Below, in pieces: positions 25,327 to 33,068 of a stretch of DNA of 64,000 nt. A program made the position numbers and the translations under genes. Numbering within the stretch: the stretch's first letter is position 1; every line of letters starts with the position of its first letter. The notes beneath the pieces are model-generated. The model was given only the letters and a program-made list of their open reading frames with translations. It was not told where the DNA came from and did not search any database. This stretch comes from CAZKAP01 sp964550895 (GTDB lineage: Bacteria; Bacteroidota; Bacteroidia; Flavobacteriales; Flavobacteriaceae): the NCBI GenBank assembly GCA_964550895.1, contig CAZKAP010000007.1, positions 1 through 64,000 of the forward strand, written 5' to 3'.

Positions 25327-26106
25327 ATGGTTAGCAAAAATCGCCGCAAGTGGGTGAGCCGCCTCCATCAAAAGAAGTATCGCGATCAGGAAGGCCTGTT
25401 TTTAGCGGAGGGGGAGAAGATCACCGAGGAACTGCTAGCGGGAGGCTGTGAGCTCCGTGAATGCTGGATCTCCACTCATCAGGACGAGGACAATGCGGCC
25501 CGGCTCATGGCAGAGAAGGGCCTCGATTTCCTCAAAGTTCATGCGGACCGGTGCCTGACGGTAAGCCAGGGGGATATGAAGACCGTCAGCCAGATGACCC
25601 AACCTCCGGGCCTGCTGGCCGTCTTCGCTATGCCCAGGCCCGGAACCATACCGGAGGACCAGTGGATGGTTGCCGTCGACCGCCTGCAGGATCCCGGCAA
25701 CTTCGGTACCCTGATACGCAGTTGCGACTGGTTCGGAATCCGGCACATACTGGCTTCAGAAGGTACGGTTGATACCTACAATGCGAAAGTGGTGCAGTCA
25801 TCTATGGGTGCACTGGCCCGTGTCTCGGTGCATCGGGTGGACCTGAAGGCTCAGCTCGAAGCATCCCGCTTGCCCGTATGGGGAACCTTTGTGGAGGGTG
25901 AACCCCTGTACACCGCAGATATACCCAGGGCAGGAATACTGCTGCTGGGGAACGAGTCCCAGGGCATACACCCGGACTATTCCGGGTTGATTCACGGGAG
26001 CCTGAGCATACCCGCATTTTGCCGGCCCTGCGTGGAAAGCCTCAATGTAGGGGTAGCTGCGGCCGTTATTCTCGCAGAGATTCGCCGCCGGTTCCCTGGA
26101 CCGTAA
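25327..26106 (+). CDS. TrmH/SpoU-family RNA 2'-O-methyltransferase
   Basis: 259 residues. An N-terminal substrate-binding domain (about 1-95; KNRRKWVSRLHQKKYRDQEGLFLAEGEK) is followed by the knotted SPOUT domain. The three SpoU motifs are present: 1 as DRLQDPGNFGTLIRSCDWFG (about 118-137), 2 as LLLGNESQGI (about 203-212) and 3 as LSIPAFCRPCVESLNVGVAAAV (in parts, about 224-246). The SAM-bound knot methylates a ribose in rRNA or tRNA; the target nucleotide is not clear. It is divergent from tamL, 29 bp apart, and convergent with porT. Confidence 0.9.
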   Translation: MVSKNRRKWVSRLHQKKYRDQEGLFLAEGEKITEELLAGGCELRECWISTHQDEDNAARLMAEKGLDFLKVHADRCLTVSQGDMKTVSQMTQPPGLLAVFAMPRPGTIPEDQWMVAVDRLQDPGNFGTLIRSCDWFGIRHILASEGTVDTYNAKVVQSSMGALARVSVHRVDLKAQLEASRLPVWGTFVEGEPLYTADIPRAGILLLGNESQGIHPDYSGLIHGSLSIPAFCRPCVESLNVGVAAAVILAEIRRRFPGP

Positions 26107-26108
26107 TC

Positions 26109-26849
26109 CTATTCGAAGGTCAGGTTTACGAAGATCCCGCGTGTGCTCATAGAAGCTATAGTGCCGGTATACAGGCTGTTTGGATCGCTATCGCGCACCA
26201 GCTCGTCCGTCATGGTAAAAATCCCTCGTATGGAGGGGGCGAATTTGAAGTAAGGGGTATAGAAATCGATGCCGAAGCCCAGCTCGTAGCTGTAGACCTG
26301 GCTTCGCATGCGGAAATCGCCGCCGGCTATGTCCGTGGGGCTCTGCTCATTGCTTCCCAGGTTCAGGGAGGTGGACACTCCCCCGATCAGGAAAGGCTTG
26401 AAATTGCCTTTTCTCAGGGCACTAACCTTGAGCAGCAGGGGAAAGTGAATGTAGGTGGATCGGGCTTCCCGAATTCGCGCTGCCGCACCTAGAGGCTCAG
26501 GACCTGATCCCAGGGGGAATAACATTCTGCGCTGCGAATAGAACAGGCCGGGCTCGAAGCGCAGGTCCAGGAATTTATTGATGCGCATTTCACCGATCAG
26601 CCCGACGTTGAAGCCCAGGTTTTTCTCCACCAGGACCTCACGCTGATTGCTCGGCAGACTTCCGAAAATGGCGAAATGATCCTCGTCGTAATCCCATTTG
26701 AAGTCGTACTGATTAAAACCCAGATAGTAGCCCCAGTTCAGGAACTTCTTGTCCTCGGATTGCAGGTTGAGTACGGGATCGCGTCTGAATTGCGAATAGC
26801 CTGACTCACAAGCCATCAGGCAAGTAAGGAGGAGGAGTACTTTTTTCAT
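26109..26849 (-). CDS. porT: PorT/SprT, type IX secretion outer membrane protein
   Basis: 246 residues from the ATG at 26847-26849; the 7 extra upstream codons overlap ubiE/menG. A signal peptide (about 1-20, ending GYSQ) precedes an 8-stranded outer-membrane barrel, seen as alternating strands: LNWGYYLGFNQYDFKW, KNLGFNVGLIGEMRINKFLDLR, FEPGLFYSQRRM, STYIHFPLLLKVSALR and YSYELGFGIDFYTPYFKFAPSIRGIF. The family is PorT/SprT, needed for type IX secretion and gliding in Bacteroidota. The position right after ubiE/menG is a familiar flavobacterial arrangement and supports the call. Its start lies 2 bp after the ubiE stop. Confidence 0.88.
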   Translation of the reverse strand: MKKVLLLLTCLMACESGYSQFRRDPVLNLQSEDKKFLNWGYYLGFNQYDFKWDYDEDHFAIFGSLPSNQREVLVEKNLGFNVGLIGEMRINKFLDLRFEPGLFYSQRRMLFPLGSGPEPLGAAARIREARSTYIHFPLLLKVSALRKGNFKPFLIGGVSTSLNLGSNEQSPTDIAGGDFRMRSQVYSYELGFGIDFYTPYFKFAPSIRGIFTMTDELVRDSDPNSLYTGTIASMSTRGIFVNLTFE

Positions 26850-26850
26850 T

Positions 26851-27582
26851 TTATGCTTTTGTTGCCACATATATGGTGGCTACCCCTAGCGTTTGGGGAC
26901 GGTTCTCTACGGTTATAAACCCGGTTTTACGCAAAATATTGTTGAAGGCCTCACCAAATGGAAAGGCGGCAGCCGAATCCGATAAATACCGGTACGCATG
27001 GCGATCGCGGGAGAGTAAACGCCCCATGGCAGGCATGATCCATCCGGTGTATACGCCATATCCCCAGCGAACAGCAGGATTGACGGGTACTGAGGTTTCC
27101 AGGATCACCAGCTTGCCTTTTGATTCCAGTACGCGGTAGAGTTCAGCCAGCCCCTTTTCCAGGTTTTCGAAGTTGCGAACCCCGAAGGCCACCGTAGCGG
27201 CCTGATAGGAACCGGCCTCAGTCGGTATGCTTTCAGCATCCCCCTGCAGCATGCGGACGCGATCTGCGAGATCGGATTTAGCTACTTTTTTCCGTCCCAC
27301 GGTCAACATGCCTTCGGATATATCGAGCCCGTCCACTTCGGGTATGCCCGCCTGCGCCAGGCTAATGGCCAGGTCACCCGTTCCGGTGGCCATATCGAGG
27401 ACGCGCTGCGGCTGGCCCGATGCGACCTCACGTACGACTTTCCGACGCCAGGACTGATCGATCCCGAGGCTGATCAGGCGGTTTAATGGGTCGTACTCCC
27501 CGGCTATGCCGTCGAACATCTGCCTAACCTGCTTCTTTTTACCCTCACGGGATTCCTTGTAGGGAACAACCTTCTTGCTCAT
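26851..27582 (-). CDS. ubiE: demethylmenaquinone methyltransferase (UbiE/MenG)
   Basis: 243 residues. It makes the last step of menaquinone synthesis, methylation of demethylmenaquinone, using SAM. Family signatures: IAGEYDPLNRLISLGIDQSWRR (in parts, about 26-47), the SAM loop VLDMATGTGDLAISLAQ (about 61-77), the DGLDISEGML block and LVILETSVPVNPAVRW (about 155-170). Menaquinone is the expected quinone for the Nqr complex and the SdhAB pair in this window. The gene leads porT; the upstream neighbour trkA is divergent. Confidence 0.95.
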   Translation of the reverse strand: MSKKVVPYKESREGKKKQVRQMFDGIAGEYDPLNRLISLGIDQSWRRKVVREVASGQPQRVLDMATGTGDLAISLAQAGIPEVDGLDISEGMLTVGRKKVAKSDLADRVRMLQGDAESIPTEAGSYQAATVAFGVRNFENLEKGLAELYRVLESKGKLVILETSVPVNPAVRWGYGVYTGWIMPAMGRLLSRDRHAYRYLSDSAAAFPFGEAFNNILRKTGFITVENRPQTLGVATIYVATKA

Positions 27583-27642
27583 ATCTTCCGAAACCGCAAA
27601 GATAGCCCAAGATGGATAACCCGACTGATTCTAAAAAAGGAG

Positions 27643-27650
27643 TAATTTTG
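27643..27650 (+). promoter_or_regulatory. candidate -7 box for trkAH
   Basis: TAATTTTG matches the Bacteroidota -7 consensus TAnnTTTG and lies 44 bases before the trkA ATG in the divergent trkA/ubiE intergenic region. A good -33 TTG box is missing, so confidence is modest. Confidence 0.4.
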
Positions 27651-27693
27651 ACCTTTATGGGGGAATCCCCCGGTCATTTTTGGTGACGAAACT

Positions 27694-29040
27694 ATGAAGA
27701 TAATCATAGCAGGTGCCGGAGAGGTAGGTTTCCACCTGGCAAAACTGCTTTCTTATGAGGCACAGGACATTACGCTGATCGATGTCGATAAGGAGCGACT
27801 GTCCCATGCCGACAATCACCTGGATATTAAAGTGCTCCGGGGAGACGCGACCTCTCTGGAAATCCTCAGGGAAGCCCAGGTGGAATCCAGCGACCTGACG
27901 ATAGGGGTGACGGCCTCTCAAACCACAAATATTACCCTCTGCCTGCTGGCCAAGCAACTCGGTTCCGGGAAGACGATCGCCCGGGTCAATAATCCCGAGT
28001 TCATAGACGAGAAGGAGCAGCTGAGGTTTCACGAGTTGGGTATAGACGAACTCATCTCCCCGGAGGAACTCGCGGCCACGGAGATACAGCAACTCCTCAA
28101 TCAGTCTGCGTTCAACGAGACCTACGAGTTCGAGGGCGGCCTGCTGATGATGATCGGAGTTTTCCTTCCAGCTACGGCCTCGTTCTGCGGCAAGACCGTG
28201 CAGGAATCCGCGGAGGAATTCCCCGAGATCCACTTCATGCCGGTAGCCCTGCGGCGAAGGGGAACCCAGTACACCATTGTTCCCAGGGGCGATACGGTAT
28301 TTAAGGAAGGCGATCACGTGTTTTTTGTCACCTCGGCAGAAGGGGTGGAGGAGCTCTACAAGCTAACCGGGGTACAGAAAAGGGAGATCCGCAATGTGAT
28401 GATACTGGGCGGCGGCAATGTGGGATTCAAAGCAGCACGCGACCTCTGTCAGCTCCGATTTAACGTCAAGATGATCGAAAAAGACAGGGACAAGGCCCGG
28501 GACATCGCCGACCGGCTTCCTAACTTACTGGTGGTTAACGGGGACGGGCGCGATGTGGAACTCCTGGACGAGGAGAGCCTGGAGGCGATGGATGCCTTCG
28601 TCGCGGTAACCGGGAATTCAGAGACCAATATCATGTCCTGCCTGGTCGCCAAATCCAGGAAGATCAACAAGACCATCGCCCTGGTAGAGAACATGGATTA
28701 CTTCCAGCTTTCGCAGTCCATCGGCATCGATACCCTGATTAATAAGAAACTGCTTGCGGCCAATACCATCTTCCGCTACATTAGAAAGGGGCCGGTCCTT
28801 GCCCTGACGCGCCTGACCAATCTCGACGCCGAAATGCTCGAGTTTGAAGTTACTCGCAAGTCCAAGGTTCGGGGCCAGGTCATTCGGGAGATGAACTTTC
28901 CCAGGGACGCCATCATAGGGGGGGTTATCCGTGATGGCGAGGGCCAGATTGCCCTGGGGGATTACAAAATCCAGGAAGGGGATAAGGTTGTGGTTTGCGC
29001 CCTGCCCAAAGCCATTAAGAAAATCGAAGAGCTCTTCTGA
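27694..29040 (+). CDS. trkA: Trk potassium uptake regulatory subunit TrkA
   Basis: 448 residues with two tandem RCK units. Each has a Rossmann NAD(H)-binding half (IIIAGAGEVGFHLAKLL at 2-18 and VMILGGGNVGFKAARDL at about 234-250) and an RCK_C half. It gates the TrkH potassium channel from the cytoplasmic side in response to nucleotides. The next gene, trkH, starts 5 bp later, so the two form an operon. A TAATTTTG sequence at 27643-27650 matches TAnnTTTG and may be its -7 box, 44 bases before the ATG; the -33 box is not clear. Confidence 0.95.
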   Translation: MKIIIAGAGEVGFHLAKLLSYEAQDITLIDVDKERLSHADNHLDIKVLRGDATSLEILREAQVESSDLTIGVTASQTTNITLCLLAKQLGSGKTIARVNNPEFIDEKEQLRFHELGIDELISPEELAATEIQQLLNQSAFNETYEFEGGLLMMIGVFLPATASFCGKTVQESAEEFPEIHFMPVALRRRGTQYTIVPRGDTVFKEGDHVFFVTSAEGVEELYKLTGVQKREIRNVMILGGGNVGFKAARDLCQLRFNVKMIEKDRDKARDIADRLPNLLVVNGDGRDVELLDEESLEAMDAFVAVTGNSETNIMSCLVAKSRKINKTIALVENMDYFQLSQSIGIDTLINKKLLAANTIFRYIRKGPVLALTRLTNLDAEMLEFEVTRKSKVRGQVIREMNFPRDAIIGGVIRDGEGQIALGDYKIQEGDKVVVCALPKAIKKIEELF

Positions 29041-29044
29041 TGCT

Positions 29045-30529
29045 ATGGGGTTGAATCTGAGGATCGTTGTACATGTGATGGGGGTACTGCTGCTGTGCAA
29101 TGGAGTCTTTATGCTCTTCGCCTCCGGGGTAAGTGCCCTGTACCGGGAGCCTCAGTCGGTCGGAATCGGACTTGCCGCCACTACCACCATCATCCTGGGG
29201 ATGGCCTCCATGTACTTCACCCGGGTTCACCGGATCGAAGTCAAGAAAAGGGACGGCTATCTGATCGTCACCGGAGGATGGATCTTCCTTACGCTAACCG
29301 GGCTGCTGCCCTATATGTTTACCGGGGCCACCGCTTCCCTAACCGATGCGTTTTTCGAGACGATTTCCGGATATACCACTACCGGAGCCACCATATTCGA
29401 TTCCATTGAGAGCCTGCCCCGGGGGATACTGTTCTGGCGGAGCCTTACCCATTGGATCGGAGGCATGGGGATAATCGTCCTGGCCATTGCGATACTGCCG
29501 TTGCTGGGCATCGGGGGCATGCAGCTCTTCGCGGCCGAGGCGCCAGGACTGGGAGGCGATAAACTTCATCCCCGGATTACCGATACGGCCAAGCGCCTCT
29601 GGCTGATTTACGTAGTCTATACCATAGCGGAGACCCTCTTGCTGATGGCCGCCGGGATGTCGCCCTTCGACGCCGTCAACCACGCATTTTCCACCATGTC
29701 CACGGGAGGCTTTTCGACCCGGGACAGCAGTGTGGCCTTCTGGAACGATCAACCCCTGGTGCAGTACATCATCATGGTGTTCATGTTCCTGGCGGGTACC
29801 AACTTCGTCGTGAGTTACTACGTGTTTACCCGTCAGTACGATCGTGCCCGTAGGGACCAGGAATTCAGGGCGTATGTGAGCTTCATAGTTGCGTTTACCC
29901 TGCTCGTATGTATCGCGCTGTTCTCCGCCCAGTCTTTGGATTGGACGGCTCCCCAGACCTGGGGCATACGCGAAAGCCAATTCCGGCACGCCCTATTCCA
30001 GGTCTTGTCGGTAATTACCACCACGGGTTTTGTCACTGTCGATTTCACCAGCTGGGGGTCCTTCCTTATGGTTTTCTTTTTTGGCCTGATGTTCATAGGA
30101 GGGAGCTCCGGTTCGACCAGCGGAGGGGTCAAGGTCATCCGGCACCTGTTGATTATCAAAAACGGTATGTTGGAGTTTAAGCGAAGTCTGCATCCGAGAG
30201 CAGTTATACCGGTTCGATACAACAAGCGTTCGGTCAGTGAACAGATCAGCTACAACGTCACGGGTTTTTTTGTATTGTATATGCTCATTTTCCTGATTGG
30301 TTCGCTAGGCCTGGGACTGATGGGAATGGATTTCATCTCTGCCATAGGGGGTGCCGCCTCTTCGCTTGGAAATGTGGGTCCCGCCCTGGGTGTGCTGAAC
30401 CCGGTCAGTACCTATAGCGTTCTCGGCGATACAGCCAAATGGTGGTGTGGAGGCCTTATGCTCCTCGGCCGCCTCGAACTCTTCACCGTACTGATCCTGT
30501 TCAGTCCCGACTTCTGGAAGCGGTATTAA
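29045..30529 (+). CDS. trkH: Trk potassium channel subunit TrkH
   Basis: 494 residues from the ATG at 29045; a longer frame overlapping trkA exists but lacks membrane character. An integral membrane protein with four M1-P-M2 repeats. The four selectivity-filter sequences are visible: TTTGATIF (about 113), STGGFSTRD (about 220), TTTGFVTVD (about 325) and SLGNVGPAL (about 440). It takes up K+ at the cytoplasmic membrane, with TrkA as gate. In relatives uptake is coupled to H+ or Na+; with the Na+ pumps elsewhere in the window, Na+ coupling is possible but not shown. The operon ends at the convergent kinase gene, 38 bp away. Confidence 0.94.
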   Translation: MGLNLRIVVHVMGVLLLCNGVFMLFASGVSALYREPQSVGIGLAATTTIILGMASMYFTRVHRIEVKKRDGYLIVTGGWIFLTLTGLLPYMFTGATASLTDAFFETISGYTTTGATIFDSIESLPRGILFWRSLTHWIGGMGIIVLAIAILPLLGIGGMQLFAAEAPGLGGDKLHPRITDTAKRLWLIYVVYTIAETLLLMAAGMSPFDAVNHAFSTMSTGGFSTRDSSVAFWNDQPLVQYIIMVFMFLAGTNFVVSYYVFTRQYDRARRDQEFRAYVSFIVAFTLLVCIALFSAQSLDWTAPQTWGIRESQFRHALFQVLSVITTTGFVTVDFTSWGSFLMVFFFGLMFIGGSSGSTSGGVKVIRHLLIIKNGMLEFKRSLHPRAVIPVRYNKRSVSEQISYNVTGFFVLYMLIFLIGSLGLGLMGMDFISAIGGAASSLGNVGPALGVLNPVSTYSVLGDTAKWWCGGLMLLGRLELFTVLILFSPDFWKRY

Positions 30530-30567
30530 GGGGATTGCAGGCACGACAACTATGGGGAGACAGACCA

Positions 30568-31851
30568 TCACCGCCAAGCCTTTTCAGGCCAATGGGAATC
30601 ACGGCTCATACGCAACTCAAAGAGGTGTAAACTTCCGTCGTAGTCGTACTCCAGACTTAAACTGCACAAGGAAGCTATCTTCTTGCAGATGGCGAGTCCA
30701 AGGCCGAGACCCTGGGGATTTGACGACGACTTGGAAAAACGGGAGAAGAGCTTCTCCCGGGGCAATTCGAGCTGAGGCCCCGAATTGTATATGGCCCAAA
30801 TCTCCGGTTGCAGAGATATTCGGATTAGCCCTTCCACTGAGTTGTGCTGAATGGCGTTTTTGATCAGATTGGTCAGCAATATGCGGAAGAGTTCCCGGTC
30901 TCCCTGAACAACGACCTCCTCGAGCTCTTTTTCGACCCGTAACTTTCGAAATTGTATCATTTCCTTGAGATCCTCCAATATGGACAGGGTTAATTCGCGA
31001 ATATCGATAGAATCTGTCCGTCGGAATTCCTGATTTTGGATACGAGAAATCAAGGTGAGCGATTTCCCGATGCGGGAGAGCCGGTTGGTTTCCGAATAGA
31101 TTACTTCGATCTGTTTGCGATCCTCCTCACCTATATGGGCACTATCCATCAAATACACGGCCTTATTTTGAATGACGGCCAGAGGGGTCTGAACTTCGTG
31201 TGCAATATTTTCGTTGAGTTCCTTGAGGTTTTCGTAATCTTCTTCGACCCGATTCATCAAAACATTCACTGTTTGATAGAGTTCCTGAAACTCATCAATA
31301 TCAGAAGGTTCCCAATGCACTTTTTTCTTATCCCTGAGGTCGTAATTCTTGATTTCATTCAGATTGGAGAAAAACGGTCTGAATGCCCAGCGGTAAATTC
31401 TTTGATTGATAAAGAAGATGCCGAGCGCAAGTAAAAACATAATCAGGGCCGTATAAGCGAATAACCAAACGATGAGGGCCTGTGGCTCAAGCAGTATATG
31501 CCTGAGAACTACGCGGGTCTGGCCTGTTTCCTGAGGAATGCTGAATTCATAGAGGCGGTAGGGGACCATCTGGTCCCTCATGGCATCGTAAATCAAAGTG
31601 TCCCTATACTTTGAAGGATGAGTCTCCCGTGTACTTGTCAGTTGCTCTACACTAAATACATAATCCGAGGACTGACTCGGTTCCTGAGAACCCATGTGGT
31701 ATTCGATGCGCTGCCTCTCGTGCGTCAGCAGTTCGTTCACTTCCCGATTAACCAGGTAAACAATAAGAAAATAATCGGCCAGGATCATTAAAGGGAAGAT
31801 GAGCGAAACCAAAATCAGGTACGCTCGGTTGGTCTTGTTCAGCAATTTCAT
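30568..31851 (-). CDS. sensor histidine kinase
   Basis: 427 residues. Two membrane helices (about 10-34 and 125-148) enclose a periplasmic sensor domain of about 90 residues with no recognised fold. A HAMP-like linker (about 150-205) is followed by HisKA with H219 in NENIAHEVQTPL and HATPase with LLTNLIKNAIQHN and G2 GLGLGLAI. The G1 box reads YNSGPQL instead of DxGxG, a feature of a known subgroup. It overlaps the response regulator gene by 4 bases. The pair lies directly downstream of the V-ATPase operon on the same strand, so it may regulate, or be co-expressed with, that operon. The stimulus is unknown. Confidence 0.9.
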   Translation of the reverse strand: MKLLNKTNRAYLILVSLIFPLMILADYFLIVYLVNREVNELLTHERQRIEYHMGSQEPSQSSDYVFSVEQLTSTRETHPSKYRDTLIYDAMRDQMVPYRLYEFSIPQETGQTRVVLRHILLEPQALIVWLFAYTALIMFLLALGIFFINQRIYRWAFRPFFSNLNEIKNYDLRDKKKVHWEPSDIDEFQELYQTVNVLMNRVEEDYENLKELNENIAHEVQTPLAVIQNKAVYLMDSAHIGEEDRKQIEVIYSETNRLSRIGKSLTLISRIQNQEFRRTDSIDIRELTLSILEDLKEMIQFRKLRVEKELEEVVVQGDRELFRILLTNLIKNAIQHNSVEGLIRISLQPEIWAIYNSGPQLELPREKLFSRFSKSSSNPQGLGLGLAICKKIASLCSLSLEYDYDGSLHLFELRMSRDSHWPEKAWR

Positions 31852-32528
31852 TCCAGGTCGGTGAATTTGTAACCTACGCTGTAGATGGACTTAATATAAT
31901 CTTTCCCTTTTAATTTGGTGATTTTTTTTCTCAGGTTGGCGATATGGGTGTAGATAAAGTCGAAAGAATCCATATTCTCTATGTGATCACCCCATAGATG
32001 TTCGGCCAGAGCTTCCTTGGTCAGCAGGCGATCAGGGTTAACCATAAAGAAATGCATGATGTCGAATTCCTTTCTCGTGAGCTTTAGGGGCTTACCGTGA
32101 ACACGCAATTCGTATTGCTCGGGCCTTATGGTAAGCTCATTAAAGTGCACATCCTTGTTGCCCTTCTGGGCTTTTCTCCGGAATAATGCCTTTACGCGGG
32201 CATTGAGTTCGGTCAGGAAGAAGGGTTTCGTCAGATAGTCATCGGCTCCGATTTCAAGGGCTCTGATGCGCTCCTGGAGTTCATCCCTTGCAGAGATAAC
32301 GATGATACCGGCATCCAAACTCTCCTTCTTTACCAACTGGATGATATCCAGTCCGTCACCGAAGGGCAATACCAAATCTACAATCAGGATGTCGTAGGGA
32401 TAGGTAATGATCTTTTCGGTGGCCTCCCTGTAGTTGGAAGCCACCTCACATACATTACCGTCCGCGGCTAAAAAGGTCTTAATGTCCTTTTGCAGCTCAG
32501 TATTATCTTCGATGATAAGAATCTTCAC
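31848..32528 (-). CDS. OmpR/PhoB-family response regulator
   Basis: 226 residues. A receiver domain (1-115) has acidic E7/D8, phospho-acceptor D51 in DILIVDLVLPFGDG, and K101 in YLTKPFF. It is joined to a winged-helix DNA-binding domain (about 125-226) with LTRKEFDIMHFFM and MDSFDFIYTHIANLRKKI, the recognition helix region. The start seems to be GTG (32526-32528). It is followed by its cognate kinase gene (4-base overlap) and sits 60 bp after the last V-ATPase gene. The inverted repeats in the divergent usp intergenic region (41006-41182) are candidate binding sites, by inference. Confidence 0.92.
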   Translation of the reverse strand: MKILIIEDNTELQKDIKTFLAADGNVCEVASNYREATEKIITYPYDILIVDLVLPFGDGLDIIQLVKKESLDAGIIVISARDELQERIRALEIGADDYLTKPFFLTELNARVKALFRRKAQKGNKDVHFNELTIRPEQYELRVHGKPLKLTRKEFDIMHFFMVNPDRLLTKEALAEHLWGDHIENMDSFDFIYTHIANLRKKITKLKGKDYIKSIYSVGYKFTDLE

Positions 32529-32588
32529 ACCGGTCCTTTCTCAGTATTATCTTTTTCCGTTCAAGTTAGGTCAATTCATAAGGGCCTT

Positions 32589-33068
32589 CTACATTTCGGG
32601 CAAGCGAGTCATCGTAAATATCATGACAAAAAGAGCTACGGTTTCAACAATGCCAATGGTCATGATGTACTTGGCGGTGTCATTAGCTCCCGCGGCAACA
32701 GCATCGCAGGCCCGTGCACCGGTTTTGCCCTGATAAATGGCTGAACCGGCTATAGCTGCGCCCGCGACCAATCCAATTACAATTTGCCAGGGATAGGAAT
32801 CTGGTGGGAGGTTGGCATCCACTATGGCTTTGCTCAGCAGCATGCCGTAAATTACCTGGGAAAGAGGAGCGCCAACGAAGATGAGCAGGGCAGCGGCAGA
32901 CTTTTTTCCGCTGCTGATCATTTTTTTCCATGCTCCTATTGCGGCCATACCGGCTATCCCGGTTCCAATGGCCGACCCTATTGAGGCTAAACTCAGGGAC
33001 ATTCCCATATCTCCCAGGCCTCCAACGCTTGTCAGTAAAAGGGTTAAATCTGTAATTCCGAAGTTCAC
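32589..33068 (-). CDS. atpK: V-type ATPase subunit K (c ring), Na+-type ligands
   Basis: 159 residues, two tandem helical hairpins (four membrane helices), the bacterial V-type c subunit. Ion-binding positions line up with the Na+-binding set of the Enterococcus hirae NtpK ring: helix 2 P68-x-S70-Q71-x-x-Y74 (hirae P-x-T64-Q65-x-x-Y68), helix 3 Q113 in YQGK (hirae Q110) and helix 4 E142-T143 in IVETVAL (hirae E139). Only the main-chain ligand L61 is replaced, by A67. The ring therefore probably carries Na+. The start is GTG, overlapping the atpI stop by 4 bases. It is the last gene of the operon. Confidence 0.93.
   Translation of the reverse strand: MNFGITDLTLLLTSVGGLGDMGMSLSLASIGSAIGTGIAGMAAIGAWKKMISSGKKSAAALLIFVGAPLSQVIYGMLLSKAIVDANLPPDSYPWQIVIGLVAGAAIAGSAIYQGKTGARACDAVAAGANDTAKYIMTIGIVETVALFVMIFTMTRLPEM

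Noticed and set aside
28931..29044. Upstream extension of TrkH into trkA
   Set aside because: The extra residues are basic and soluble, unlike TrkH; the ATG at 29045 leads straight into the first helix.
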